Assembly: GCA_050330975.1 (NCBI GenBank)
Contig: JBHJHK010000293.1
Coordinates: forward strand, 1 to 45,031
Source: JBHJHK01 sp050330975
GTDB lineage: Bacteria; Pseudomonadota; Gammaproteobacteria; Competibacterales; Competibacteraceae
Length of the DNA: 45,031 bases
Reading direction: 5' to 3'
Below the pieces are notes generated by a model, which saw nothing but the letters and a program-made list of their open reading frames with translations, was not told the DNA's origin and did not search any database. Of this stretch, positions 14,028 to 22,064 are shown piece by piece. Within the stretch, counting starts at the first letter, position 1, and each line of letters begins with the position of its first letter. Made by a program: the position numbers and the translations under genes.

Positions 14028-15818
14028 ATGACGAATGGTTATAATATCGTCGACCACGCCTACGACGTCATTGTTGTCGGTGCCGGTGGCGCCGGGTTGC
14101 GCGCCACGGTGGGCCTGGCCGAACAGGGCCTCAAGACGGCCTGCGTCACCAAGGTATTCCCCACCCGGAGCCACACCGTGGCCGCCCAGGGGGGCATCTC
14201 GGCGGCGCTGGGCAACATGGGCCCGGACCGCTGGGAATGGCACATGTACGACACCATCAAGGGGTCGGACTGGCTGGGGGACCAAGATGCCATCGAGTAC
14301 ATGTGCAAAGAGGCCATCCCCGCCGTCATCGAGCTGGAGCACTACGGTGTACCGTTTTCCCGCACCGAGGAGGGGCGCATTTACCAACGTCCCTTCGGCG
14401 GGATGACCACCAACTTCGGCGAGGGCACCGCCCAGCGCACCTGTGCCGCGGCGGATCGCACCGGCCACGCCATGCTCCACTCCCTCTACCAACAGGCCCT
14501 CAAGCAAGAGGCGACGTTCTTCATCGAGTACTTCGCCTTGGACTTGCTCATGGACGACGACGGCTCCTGCCGCGGGGTGGTGGCCTGGGATCTGGCCGAC
14601 GGTTCCCTCCACGTATTCCGGGCCCACACCACCATCTTGGCCACGGGGGGCTACGGTCGGGCCTACTTCTCCTGTACCTCGGCCCACACCTGTACCGGCG
14701 ACGGCATGGGCATGGTGCTGCGGGCGGGTCTGCCCCTGCAGGATATGGAATTCACCCAGTTCCACCCCACGGGCATCTACGGCGCTGGCTGTTTGATCAC
14801 CGAGGGGGTACGGGGCGAAGGGGGTTACCTCACCAACGGCGACGGGGAGCGCTTCATGGAGCGCTACGCCCCCAACGCCAAGGACTTGGCCTCTCGAGAC
14901 GTGGTCAGCCGTTCCATGACCATCGAGATCAACGAAGGCCGTGGTGTGGGTCCCCAAAAAGACCACATCCACCTCAATTTGATGCACCTGGGGAGCGAGG
15001 TAATCCACGAGCGCCTCCCCGGCATTGCCGAGACCGCGCGGATCTTCGCCGGGGCGGACGTCACCAAGGAGCCCATCCCGGTGTTGCCCACGGTGCACTA
15101 CAACATGGGCGGGATACCCACCAACTACAAAGGTGAGGTGTTGTCCCTCAAAGACGGCGACGCCAAGGCTGTGGTGCCGGGGCTCATGGCCATCGGCGAG
15201 GCGGCTTGCGTCTCGGTCCACGGCGCCAATCGCCTGGGATCCAATTCCCTGTTGGACTTGGTGGGCTTCGGCCGCGCCGCCGCCGAGCGCTGTGGCGAGC
15301 TGGTCAAGCCCAACACTTCGGTGAAGCCGGCCCCCCAGGCCTCCTTGGACAAGGCGTTGGGACGCTTGGACGCCCTGCGCAACGCCAAGGGGACCCTGGG
15401 TACGGCGTCCATTCGCGCCAACATGCAGCGCACCATGCAAAACCACGCGGCGGTGTTCCGCACTGGGGAATCTTTGGAGAAGGGCTGTAAGCTCATGGAC
15501 GAGGTGTTCCAGTCCTACGGCGACGTGGCCGTGAGCGACCGCGGCCTGGTCTGGAACTCCGACCTGGTGGAAACCCTGGAACTCGAGAATCTGCTGGGCT
15601 GTTCAGTGGTATCCATCCAAAGCGCCAACAACCGCACCGAGAGTCGAGGGGCCCACGCCCGAGAAGACTTCCCCGAGCGGGATGACGACAACTGGATGAA
15701 GCACACCATGGCGTGGATGAGCCACCAGGGGGAGGTGAATATCGACTACCGACCGGTGAATCTCCACACCCTCACCGACGAAGTCCAGCCCATTCCCCCC
15801 AAAAAGCGGGTTTACTGA
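14028..15818 (+). CDS. sdhA: Succinate dehydrogenase flavoprotein subunit
   Basis: Catalytic subunit that oxidises succinate to fumarate in the citric acid cycle and passes electrons to SdhB. The 596 residues are full length. 'VVGAGGAGLRA' near residue 18 is the FAD dinucleotide motif. 'RSHTVAAQGG' contains His49, the expected site of covalent FAD attachment by SdhE. 'FHPTGIYGAGCLITEGVRGEGG' and 'VPVLPTVHYNMGGIPTN'-like sequence form the dicarboxylate site, and 'HGANRLGSNSLLDLVGFGRA' is the C-terminal FAD contact. It is tightly spaced with sdhD and sdhB. Confidence 0.97.
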   Translation: MTNGYNIVDHAYDVIVVGAGGAGLRATVGLAEQGLKTACVTKVFPTRSHTVAAQGGISAALGNMGPDRWEWHMYDTIKGSDWLGDQDAIEYMCKEAIPAVIELEHYGVPFSRTEEGRIYQRPFGGMTTNFGEGTAQRTCAAADRTGHAMLHSLYQQALKQEATFFIEYFALDLLMDDDGSCRGVVAWDLADGSLHVFRAHTTILATGGYGRAYFSCTSAHTCTGDGMGMVLRAGLPLQDMEFTQFHPTGIYGAGCLITEGVRGEGGYLTNGDGERFMERYAPNAKDLASRDVVSRSMTIEINEGRGVGPQKDHIHLNLMHLGSEVIHERLPGIAETARIFAGADVTKEPIPVLPTVHYNMGGIPTNYKGEVLSLKDGDAKAVVPGLMAIGEAACVSVHGANRLGSNSLLDLVGFGRAAAERCGELVKPNTSVKPAPQASLDKALGRLDALRNAKGTLGTASIRANMQRTMQNHAAVFRTGESLEKGCKLMDEVFQSYGDVAVSDRGLVWNSDLVETLELENLLGCSVVSIQSANNRTESRGAHAREDFPERDDDNWMKHTMAWMSHQGEVNIDYRPVNLHTLTDEVQPIPPKKRVY

Positions 15819-15836
15819 GCAACAGAGGTTCGATCC

Positions 15837-16616
15837 ATGGCCGAATTTACCCTGCCCCGCAACTCGAAGATTCGCCAGGGCATTCAGCACCAAAACCCCG
15901 AGCCCGGCGGGCGCACCAAGCAGTTTCGCATCTACCGCTGGAACCCCGACGACGGGGAAAACCCCCGGGTCGACACCTATGAGGTCAACCTGGACAGCTG
16001 CGGTCCCATGGTGTTGGACGCCCTCATCAAGATCAAGAGCGACATCGACGCCACCTTGACCTTCCGCCGTTCCTGCCGGGAGGGCATCTGTGGCTCCTGC
16101 GCCATGAACATCGACGGCACCAATACCTTGGCCTGCACCAAGGCCATCGACGAGGTCGACGGTACCATCGCCATCTATCCCTTGCCCCACATGCCGGTGG
16201 TCAAGGACTTGGTCCCCGACCTCACCCACTTCTACGCCCAGTACGCCTCCATCAAGCCTTGGATGCAGACCCAGACCCCGGCGCCCCCGGATCGAGAACG
16301 CCTGCAGTCCAAGGAGGAGCGGGCCAATTTAGATGGCTTGTACGAGTGCATCCTGTGCGCCTGCTGCTCCACTAGCTGCCCTAGCTATTGGTGGAACGGC
16401 GACCGCTACCTGGGGCCGGCGGTGTTGCTCCAGGCCTACCGCTGGATCAGCGATAGCCGCGACGAGTTCACCGGCGAGCGCCTCGACGACCTGGAGGATC
16501 CCTTCCGACTGTACCGCTGTCACACAATCATGAATTGTGCCAAGGTATGTCCCAAGGGTCTCAACCCGGCCAAGGCCATCGCCGAAATCAAAAAGATGTT
16601 GGTGGAGCGGCGCTAG
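15837..16616 (+). CDS. sdhB: Succinate dehydrogenase iron-sulfur subunit
   Basis: Electron-transfer subunit of 259 residues. The [2Fe-2S] ligands are in 'SCREGICGSCAMNIDG' (Cys 80, 85, 88) and Cys 100. The [4Fe-4S] motif 'CILCACCSTSCP' starts at 171, and the later 'CHTIMNCAKVCPKGLNP' completes the [3Fe-4S] and [4Fe-4S] sites. The start 'MAEFTLPRNSKI' carries an unconserved lead of about 28 residues before the ferredoxin fold 'KQFRIYRWNP'. It lies 18 bases behind sdhA in one operon. Confidence 0.97.
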   Translation: MAEFTLPRNSKIRQGIQHQNPEPGGRTKQFRIYRWNPDDGENPRVDTYEVNLDSCGPMVLDALIKIKSDIDATLTFRRSCREGICGSCAMNIDGTNTLACTKAIDEVDGTIAIYPLPHMPVVKDLVPDLTHFYAQYASIKPWMQTQTPAPPDRERLQSKEERANLDGLYECILCACCSTSCPSYWWNGDRYLGPAVLLQAYRWISDSRDEFTGERLDDLEDPFRLYRCHTIMNCAKVCPKGLNPAKAIAEIKKMLVERR

Positions 16617-16630
16617 AGGGATGTCTCCAA

Positions 16631-16650
16631 GCCCCGGCGTTGGCCGGGGC
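16631..16650. other. GC-rich hairpin between sdhB and sdhE
   Basis: GCCCCGG at 16631-16637 pairs exactly with CCGGGGC at 16644-16650 around a six-base loop. There is no T tract, so it more likely stabilises or processes the sdh message than ends it. It would separate the abundant sdhCDAB transcript from sdhE. Confidence 0.4.
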
Positions 16651-16685
16651 GAGTCCCAAGAGCCCATCTCCCGAGAGCCCAGCTG

Positions 16686-16973
16686 ATGAACGCAAACTCG
16701 CCGTCTGTGAATCCAGCGGTTGTCCGCGACTCCGCCAACCACAAGTCCAAGCTCCGCTGGCAGTGCCGCCGCGGCATGCGGGAGCTCGACGTCTTGTTGC
16801 TGAACTACCTGGAACGCCGCTTTGACGCGGCCCCGGCCCTTGAACAGCGCATTTTTGAACAGCTCCTCGAGCTCCCCGACCCCGAATTGTTCGGCTACGT
16901 CACCGGTCGACAAATCCCCGCCGACCCCGCCATCCAAGACCTGGTCCATCGCCTCATCGCCCCTGAAGATTGA
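16686..16973 (+). CDS. sdhE: SdhE, FAD assembly factor for succinate dehydrogenase
   Basis: A 95-residue soluble protein that promotes covalent flavinylation of SdhA. The invariant 'RRGMRELD' motif (around residues 28-35), whose Arg-Gly pair is needed for activity, is present. It is followed by 'LLNYLERRFD', 'FEQLLELPDPELFGYV' and the closing helix. The N-terminal 20 residues are extra compared with E. coli. It follows sdhB by 69 bases and overlaps the ygfX-like gene, the arrangement called cptBA in E. coli. Confidence 0.93.
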   Translation: MNANSPSVNPAVVRDSANHKSKLRWQCRRGMRELDVLLLNYLERRFDAAPALEQRIFEQLLELPDPELFGYVTGRQIPADPAIQDLVHRLIAPED

Positions 16974-17409
16974 ACTCATCCCGCCCGGGGACTGGCTCCT
17001 CCTGCTGGGGGGAGTCCACGCCGCAGCCCTGGGTATCGCCCTCGGGGCCCTGCCAAGCCCCTGGGGCCTGGGGCTCGGGGCGGCGGTGGCGGCATCTTGG
17101 GGATACTACAGCTATGCTTTGCTTCATCCCCGCCTTCGGGTCGTCACCCTGATTCACAACGGCAGCGACTGGCAGTTGCGGGCGGGGACAGAGTTGCCCC
17201 AAGACGTCCGTCTGGTGGCGGCTTGGGTGACGACCTTTGCGGTGATCTTGAGCTTTGTTCCCCTGGAAGCCTCCCGCCGCGGTCGACGTCCCATGGGGTG
17301 GCTGGCACCGACGCGGAGCGTCGTGGTGACGGCCGCCGCCGTCGACCCAGAGGGGTTGCGCCGGCTGCGAGTGGCATTGATGATGCTGAGTGACCACGCC
17401 GCAGAGTGA
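16963..17409 (+). CDS. YgfX/CptA-like membrane protein
   Basis: About 148 residues: an N-terminal pair of membrane helices ('WLLLLGGVHAAALGIALGA', then 'GLGAAVAASWGYYSYALL'), a short beta domain, and 'LVAAWVTTFAVILSFVPL'. This is the YgfX layout, and it lies directly behind sdhE as ygfX does in enterobacteria, where the protein (CptA) has been described as a toxin-like inhibitor of cell-shape proteins paired with SdhE. The start is uncertain: no ATG or GTG lies at the family's expected start. A CTG at 16963 or an ATT at 16969 that overlaps the sdhE stop (ATTGA) are the nearest candidates. Family membership is inferred from layout and position more than from conserved residues. Confidence 0.6.
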   Translation: MKIELIPPGDWLLLLGGVHAAALGIALGALPSPWGLGLGAAVAASWGYYSYALLHPRLRVVTLIHNGSDWQLRAGTELPQDVRLVAAWVTTFAVILSFVPLEASRRGRRPMGWLAPTRSVVVTAAAVDPEGLRRLRVALMMLSDHAAE

Positions 17410-17479
17410 AAAGGGTGTTTTCCGAGGGGGCTCTCTCGCCTTGGCAACCCCGGGTTACCGCGGGGTTTGCCGCCGATTG

Positions 17480-17502
17480 AGCCCTGGAGGTCCAGGGGCT
17501 TT
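17480..17502 (+). terminator. Probable terminator hairpin between the ygfX-like gene and rpoE
   Basis: AGCCCTGGA (17480-17488) pairs with TCCAGGGGCT (17491-17500) around a two-base loop with one bulged G, and is followed by TT. A second GC-rich inverted repeat lies just before it (17443-17470). Together they would separate the sdh-sdhE transcript from rpoE. Confidence 0.35.
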
Positions 17503-17531
17503 ACGATATGGCGCCATCTCGACACGAACGC

Positions 17532-17559
17532 GAACTTATTGATTTTAGGCTGGTCAATC
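17532..17559 (+). promoter_or_regulatory. Sigma-E type promoter upstream of rpoE
   Basis: GAACTT at 17532-17537 equals the -35 core of sigma-E/AlgU promoters. Sixteen bases later TCAATC (17554-17559) fits the loose TCNRA -10 only in part; a better TCAGA follows at 17558-17562 but with 20 bases between. Autoregulation of rpoE from such a promoter is the rule in gammaproteobacteria. The site lies about 50 bases before the rpoE start. Confidence 0.5.
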
Positions 17560-17607
17560 AGACAGATCGCGCAACCCGTGTCGCTCAGCTATAAGGGGCT
17601 TGCCCGC

Positions 17608-18183
17608 ATGGGCGAACGGAATATCGATCACGAACTGGTGCAACGGGTACAACAGGGCGACATCTCGGCTTTTGACGTTCTCGTTCGCAAGTACCAGTCC
17701 AAGATCACTAAGTTGATTTCCCGCTATGTTCACGATCCCAGCGAAGCCCAGGACGTCTCCCAAGAAGCCTTTTTGAAGGCCTACCGCGCCCTCCAAGGTT
17801 TCCGCGGCGAGAGTGCTTTTTACACCTGGCTTTACCGGATCGCGATCAATACGGCCAAGAATTACCTCGTCGCCCAGGGGCGGCGGCCTCCGGGCTCCGA
17901 CATAGACGCCCAGGAGGCCGAGCAGTACGACGGTCAATCGTCCCTCAAGGAATACCAAACGCCCGAGCGCTTGTTGCTCAAAGACGAAATTGAGGCAACG
18001 GTGTTCCAGGCCATCGAGGAATTGCCGGAAGACTTGCGCACCGCCATCACGCTGCGGGAGTTTGAAGGCATGAGTTACGAAGAAATTGCCCAGACCATGG
18101 GATGTCCCATTGGGACAGTTCGTTCGCGGATATTTCGCGCTCGAGAGTCCATCGATAACAAACTGCGTCCACTGTTGAACTGA
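17608..18183 (+). CDS. rpoE: RNA polymerase sigma-E factor (AlgU/RpoE)
   Basis: Extracytoplasmic-function sigma factor for envelope stress, 191 residues as in E. coli. Region 2 is seen as 'DVLVRKYQSKITKLI' to 'EAQDVSQEAFLKAYRALQGFRGES' and 'FYTWLYRIAINTAKNYL'; region 4 as 'LPEDLRTAITLREFEGMSYEEIA' with the helix-turn-helix 'GCPIGTVRSRIFRARE'. ATG 17608 is preceded by AAGGGG; an open frame from 17467 lies upstream but crosses the promoter. It heads the operon rpoE-rseA-rseB-rseC, where the following genes encode its negative regulators. Confidence 0.95.
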   Translation: MGERNIDHELVQRVQQGDISAFDVLVRKYQSKITKLISRYVHDPSEAQDVSQEAFLKAYRALQGFRGESAFYTWLYRIAINTAKNYLVAQGRRPPGSDIDAQEAEQYDGQSSLKEYQTPERLLLKDEIEATVFQAIEELPEDLRTAITLREFEGMSYEEIAQTMGCPIGTVRSRIFRARESIDNKLRPLLN

Positions 18184-18195
18184 TTGGTGAACACG

Positions 18196-18720
18196 ATGGC
18201 GGTAGAACCTTCTGAAGACCTGTCTGCGTTGGTCGACGGCGAATTAGACGATGGGCGGATGTCCTTCGTCGTGCGGCGTTTGACCCGGGACGCCGAAATC
18301 AAGGGGCGGTGGGAGCGCTACCACCTCATCAGCGACGCCCTCAAGGGTCAGCTGCCCCAGCGCATGGATCGGGGATTTGCCGATGGCGTCATGGCTGCCG
18401 TGGCCCAAGAGGCCCAAAGCCAAGCCGAGTCCGTGCCACGGCGGACCCCCTCGGCCTGGCGCCACACCCCCGCTGTGGGGTTTGCCTTGGCGGCGTCGGT
18501 GGCGTTGGTGAGCTTTTTGACCCTCGATTGGTTTGTCGAAGTCAACACCGGACCCACGGCCCTGACCAACGCTCCCAACCCGTCCTTCGCGGTGCCCGGG
18601 GAAGACCTCGAAGGGCGGCTGAGTCGCTACGTCGTGAGCCACAGCTACGCGTCGAGCAACGGAGTTAACCACGTATTGCCCTACGTTCGAGCAGTCGGGT
18701 ACCAGCCCGTCGGTCAATGA
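18196..18720 (+). CDS. rseA: Anti-sigma-E factor RseA/MucA
   Basis: Single-pass inner-membrane protein that holds sigma-E inactive until cleaved by DegS and RseP. The N-terminal cytoplasmic part shows the RseA_N pattern: 'LSALVDGELDD', then 'RWERYHLISDALKG'. A membrane helix spans about residues 91-110 ('TPAVGFALAASVALVSFLTL'), and the periplasmic tail ends in a short conserved segment ('YVVSHSYASSN', 'PYVRAVGY'). ATG 18196 is taken; TTG or GTG at 18184-18189 would add four residues. It is 12 bases behind rpoE and four before rseB. Confidence 0.88.
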   Translation: MAVEPSEDLSALVDGELDDGRMSFVVRRLTRDAEIKGRWERYHLISDALKGQLPQRMDRGFADGVMAAVAQEAQSQAESVPRRTPSAWRHTPAVGFALAASVALVSFLTLDWFVEVNTGPTALTNAPNPSFAVPGEDLEGRLSRYVVSHSYASSNGVNHVLPYVRAVGYQPVGQ

Positions 18721-18724
18721 CCCG

Positions 18725-19696
18725 ATGGTGCATGCCCTCGGACTGCTGTTGTTGGCGGGGACACTCTGCGGATTTCCCCAGGTTGGCGCCGCCGACGCGC
18801 CGTCGCCGCCCCTCGATGCCAAGGGGTGGTTGACGGCGATGATCGATGCGGCCAAGACCCTCGACTACCGCGGCGAATTTGTCTACGTCCAAGGGTTGAG
18901 CGTCGAGGCCATGGGCATCGTCCACGGGGTGATCGATGGCCGCGAAATGCAGCGGGTCGTCGCCCTCAACGGCCCACGGCGGGAGCTGATCGTCGACCGC
19001 GACGTCGTCGTCGTCCAGACCGACCATCCCCAGTTGTCACCCCAGGGGGATCGTCTGCGGCGCTCCCCCTTCCCTGTGGCGTTGCCCCAGGAACTCGACC
19101 AACTGGAGGTTCACTATCGTTTTGAGTTGCTGGGGGAGGGACGTACGGCCAACCGCCCCACCCAGCGCATCGCCATCCACCCCCGGGACAAGTACCGCTT
19201 CGGTTACCAGCTGTGGTTGGACCAGCAGACCAAAATGGTGCTGAGGGCGGCGTTGTTCGACGATCGTCACGAGGTCATTGAACAGTTGATGTTCACTCGC
19301 TTCGTCGTCGATCCTCCCTTGGATCCCCAGACCTTTGCCCCCACCGCCACAGGCTCACCCCCGCCGCCGCCCCCTGCCGCCCCCGCTAGCTTGTGGAGTT
19401 TGAGCGCCCTGCCGCCCGGCTTTGCCCCCGTGCTCCACAACCGCTACGGCGGCAACCACGGACCTGAGATAGAACACATCGTCCTCAGCGATGGTTTGGC
19501 CACGGCATCGGTGTTCCTCGACCACCTCGACGGCGCCGCACCCCTCCTCAAGGGGCCCTCACGCCTGGGGGCCATGAACGCCTACGGCCGGGTCATCGAC
19601 GATCATCAGGTGATGGTGGTGGGGGAGGTACCGGCGGTGACGGTGCAGGACATCGCCCAGGCCGTGGAGCGCGGTACCGACGTGACTGTCCGGTGA
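18725..19696 (+). CDS. rseB: RseB/MucB, periplasmic regulator of sigma-E
   Basis: Periplasmic sensor that binds the RseA tail and shields it from DegS, thought to respond to mislocalised lipoproteins or lipopolysaccharide. The 323 residues have a signal peptide ('ALGLLLLAGTLCGF', cleavage near 'GAADA'), the lipoprotein-like N-terminal fold ('TLDYRGEFVYVQG', 'RFELLGEGRTANRPTQRIAI', 'DKYRFGYQLWLDQQTKMVLRA'), a Pro-rich linker around residues 210-220, and the C-terminal domain ('LPPGFAPVLHNRY', 'HIVLSDGLATASVFLD', 'GAMNAYGRVIDDHQVMVVGEVPA'). The stop overlaps the rseC start as TGATG. Confidence 0.92.
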   Translation: MVHALGLLLLAGTLCGFPQVGAADAPSPPLDAKGWLTAMIDAAKTLDYRGEFVYVQGLSVEAMGIVHGVIDGREMQRVVALNGPRRELIVDRDVVVVQTDHPQLSPQGDRLRRSPFPVALPQELDQLEVHYRFELLGEGRTANRPTQRIAIHPRDKYRFGYQLWLDQQTKMVLRAALFDDRHEVIEQLMFTRFVVDPPLDPQTFAPTATGSPPPPPPAAPASLWSLSALPPGFAPVLHNRYGGNHGPEIEHIVLSDGLATASVFLDHLDGAAPLLKGPSRLGAMNAYGRVIDDHQVMVVGEVPAVTVQDIAQAVERGTDVTVR

Positions 19697-20118
19697 TGGA
19701 CATCACCGTCGAGGTCCTCCGCCGACAAAACACCGTCGTCTGGGTGGTTCCCCACCCCCCGGAGGATTTCTCCCCGTGTCCCTGTGCCAGGTTTTGGGCC
19801 CCCAGGGGCCCTTTGCCGCCGCGCCCCTTCCCCATCGATGCCCCGGACGCTCAACCCGGGGAGCTGTTGCGGCTAACGGTGTCGACTCGGGCAGTGCTGC
19901 GCCACGGCTTAGCGGTTTTTGCCGCACCGCTGATCGGGCTTTTGCTGGGCGCTTGGGGATGTGATGTCGCCGGAGTCGGCGCCCTAGCTCCTGTGGGCGG
20001 TGGGTTGGGGTTTGTCACAGGTCTTACCCTGGGTTGGTTTTGCCGTGTCAAGGCGGTGTCCTACGGGGTTGTCTCGGCGCCCGCTCGCGGGATCCATTGT
20101 GCAACCCCCGGGATTTAG
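19696..20118 (+). CDS. rseC: RseC/MucC family membrane protein
   Basis: A 140-residue inner-membrane protein with two hydrophobic helices ('GLAVFAAPLIGLLLGAWGC' and 'GGGLGFVTGLTLGWFC'), last gene of the sigma-E operon. RseC modulates sigma-E signalling and in other bacteria takes part in reducing SoxR, using Cys residues in the N-terminal part. Here a short CPC motif stands near residue 28, where many family members have a larger Cys cluster. The ATG overlaps the rseB stop; a GTG three bases earlier is equally possible. Confidence 0.8.
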   Translation: MDITVEVLRRQNTVVWVVPHPPEDFSPCPCARFWAPRGPLPPRPFPIDAPDAQPGELLRLTVSTRAVLRHGLAVFAAPLIGLLLGAWGCDVAGVGALAPVGGGLGFVTGLTLGWFCRVKAVSYGVVSAPARGIHCATPGI

Positions 20119-20207
20119 CGCTACAATTGGTCTTTGTTTTCAAATCGTTGTCCCACCCCGTCGTCGCTCCTCTGCGGTCGACCCCCCACAGGCCTCAAGT
20201 CTTCGCC

Positions 20208-22001
20208 ATGGAACACATCCGCAATTTTTCCATCATTGCCCACATTGACCACGGCAAGTCCACCCTGGCCGATCGCTTTATCCAAATCTGTGGTGGCCTG
20301 ACTCAACGGGAGATGGCCGAACAAATCCTCGACTCCATGGATCTGGAGCGGGAACGGGGCATCACCATCAAAGCCCAGAGCGTTTCCCTGAAGTACAAGG
20401 CCGCCGATGGTCAGATCTATAGCCTCAACTTCATCGACACCCCGGGGCACGTGGACTTCTCCTACGAGGTATCCCGCTCCCTCGCCGCCTGTGAGGGGGC
20501 ACTCCTGGTGGTGGATGCCGCCCAGGGCGTCGAAGCTCAAAGCGTCGCGAACTGCTACACCGCCCTCGAGCAGGGCTTAGAAGTGATGCCGGTCCTCAAT
20601 AAGATCGACTTGCCGTCGGCCGAGCCCGAGCGGGTGTCCCAGGAGATCGAAGACATCATTGGCCTCGAGGCCACCGAGGCCCTGCGCATCAGCGCCAAGA
20701 CAGGCGTCGGGGTGGAGGCGCTCCTCGAGCAGATCGTCCATCAAATACCTCCCCCCAAGGGCGATCTCACCGCACCCCTCAAGGCGTTGATCATCGACTC
20801 GTGGTTCGACAACTACGTGGGGGTGGTCTCCTTGGTGCGCATCGTCGACGGAGCCATGGCACCCCGCCAGAAGATCCAAGTGATGTCCACGGGGCGGACC
20901 TTCCAGGTGGATAAGGTCGGGGTGTTCACCCCCAAGCGCTGCGAGCGGGAGGGCCTCAGCGCCGGTGATGTGGGTTTTGTCATCGCCGGTATCAAAGACA
21001 TCGACGGCGCTCCCGTGGGGGACACCATTACCCACGCCGACCGCCCGGCGGCCGAGCCCCTGCCGGGCTTCAAGGTGGTTCAGTCGCGGGTCTTCGCCGG
21101 GTTATTTCCCGTCACCACCGACGACTACGAAGGCCTGCGGGAGGCTTTGTCAAAATTGCGCCTCAACGACGCCGCCCTCAACTTTGAGCCGGAGACTTCC
21201 CAGGCGTTGGGCTTTGGCTTTCGCTGTGGGTTTTTGGGCATGCTCCACATGGAGATCGTCCAGGAGCGCCTAGAGCGGGAGTATGAGATCGATCTCATCA
21301 CCACCGCCCCCACGGTGGTCTACGAGGTGCTCACCACCGACGGCGAAACCCTCTACATCGACAACCCCGACAAGTTACCTCCGGTCAATAAAATCGCCGA
21401 ATTCCGCGAGCCCATCATCTTGGCCAATATCCTCGTCCCCCAGGAGTACTTGGGGGCGGTGATCACCCTGTGCATCGAAAAGCGCGGCGTCCAGCGGGAT
21501 CTCCAATATACCGGTAGCCAGGTTTCCTTGAGTTTTGAATTGCCCATGAGCGAAGTGGTTTTGGATTTCTTCGACCGGCTCAAGTCCGTCACTCGGGGGT
21601 TTGGTTCGCTGGATTACAACTTCGAACGCTACCAGGTGGCGTCGTTGGTGACGCTCGACGTCCTCATCAACGGGGAGCGGGTGGATGCCTTGTCCATCAT
21701 CGTCCACCGAGATCAGGCCCAATACCGCGGTCGCGACCTCTGCGAGCGCATGAAGGAATTGATTCCCCGCCAGATGTTTGAAGTGGCCATTCAAGCCGCC
21801 ATCGGCAACCACATCCTCGCCCGCACCACCGTCAAGGCCCTGCGCAAGAACGTCACCGCCAAGTGTTACGGCGGCGATGTGACCCGCAAGCGCAAACTGC
21901 TGGAGAAACAAAAGGCCGGCAAGCGCCGCATGAAACAGGTGGGCAAAGTGGAGATACCCCAAGAGGCTTTTTTGGCCGTTCTCCAGGTGGACAATAAATG
22001 A
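20208..22001 (+). CDS. lepA: Elongation factor 4 (LepA)
   Basis: Ribosome-bound GTPase that acts in translation under stress and in initiation or subunit biogenesis. The 597 residues equal the usual length. G motifs are clear: 'AHIDHGKSTL' (G1), 'RERGITIKAQ' (switch I), 'DTPGHVDF' (G3), 'NKIDLPSA' (G4) and 'SAKTGVG' (G5). The LepA-specific C-terminal domain is seen in 'GGDVTRKRKLLEKQKAGK' followed by a Lys/Arg-rich end. ATG 20208 begins at the conserved 'EHIRNFSIIAHIDHG'; an upstream frame to 20034 overlaps rseC and is not conserved. It leads the lepA-lepB-rnc-era-recO series. Confidence 0.96.
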   Translation: MEHIRNFSIIAHIDHGKSTLADRFIQICGGLTQREMAEQILDSMDLERERGITIKAQSVSLKYKAADGQIYSLNFIDTPGHVDFSYEVSRSLAACEGALLVVDAAQGVEAQSVANCYTALEQGLEVMPVLNKIDLPSAEPERVSQEIEDIIGLEATEALRISAKTGVGVEALLEQIVHQIPPPKGDLTAPLKALIIDSWFDNYVGVVSLVRIVDGAMAPRQKIQVMSTGRTFQVDKVGVFTPKRCEREGLSAGDVGFVIAGIKDIDGAPVGDTITHADRPAAEPLPGFKVVQSRVFAGLFPVTTDDYEGLREALSKLRLNDAALNFEPETSQALGFGFRCGFLGMLHMEIVQERLEREYEIDLITTAPTVVYEVLTTDGETLYIDNPDKLPPVNKIAEFREPIILANILVPQEYLGAVITLCIEKRGVQRDLQYTGSQVSLSFELPMSEVVLDFFDRLKSVTRGFGSLDYNFERYQVASLVTLDVLINGERVDALSIIVHRDQAQYRGRDLCERMKELIPRQMFEVAIQAAIGNHILARTTVKALRKNVTAKCYGGDVTRKRKLLEKQKAGKRRMKQVGKVEIPQEAFLAVLQVDNK

Positions 22002-22064
22002 TAATCAACGCGCCATCCCGGGTTAGCCCCAGGAGCACCTCTTCCCGCAGCCGAAACTACCGCC

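Noticed and set aside
13500..15446. 648-codon open frame on the minus strand opposite sdhD and sdhA
   Set aside because: It mirrors conserved codons of SdhD and SdhA and has no recognisable motif of its own.
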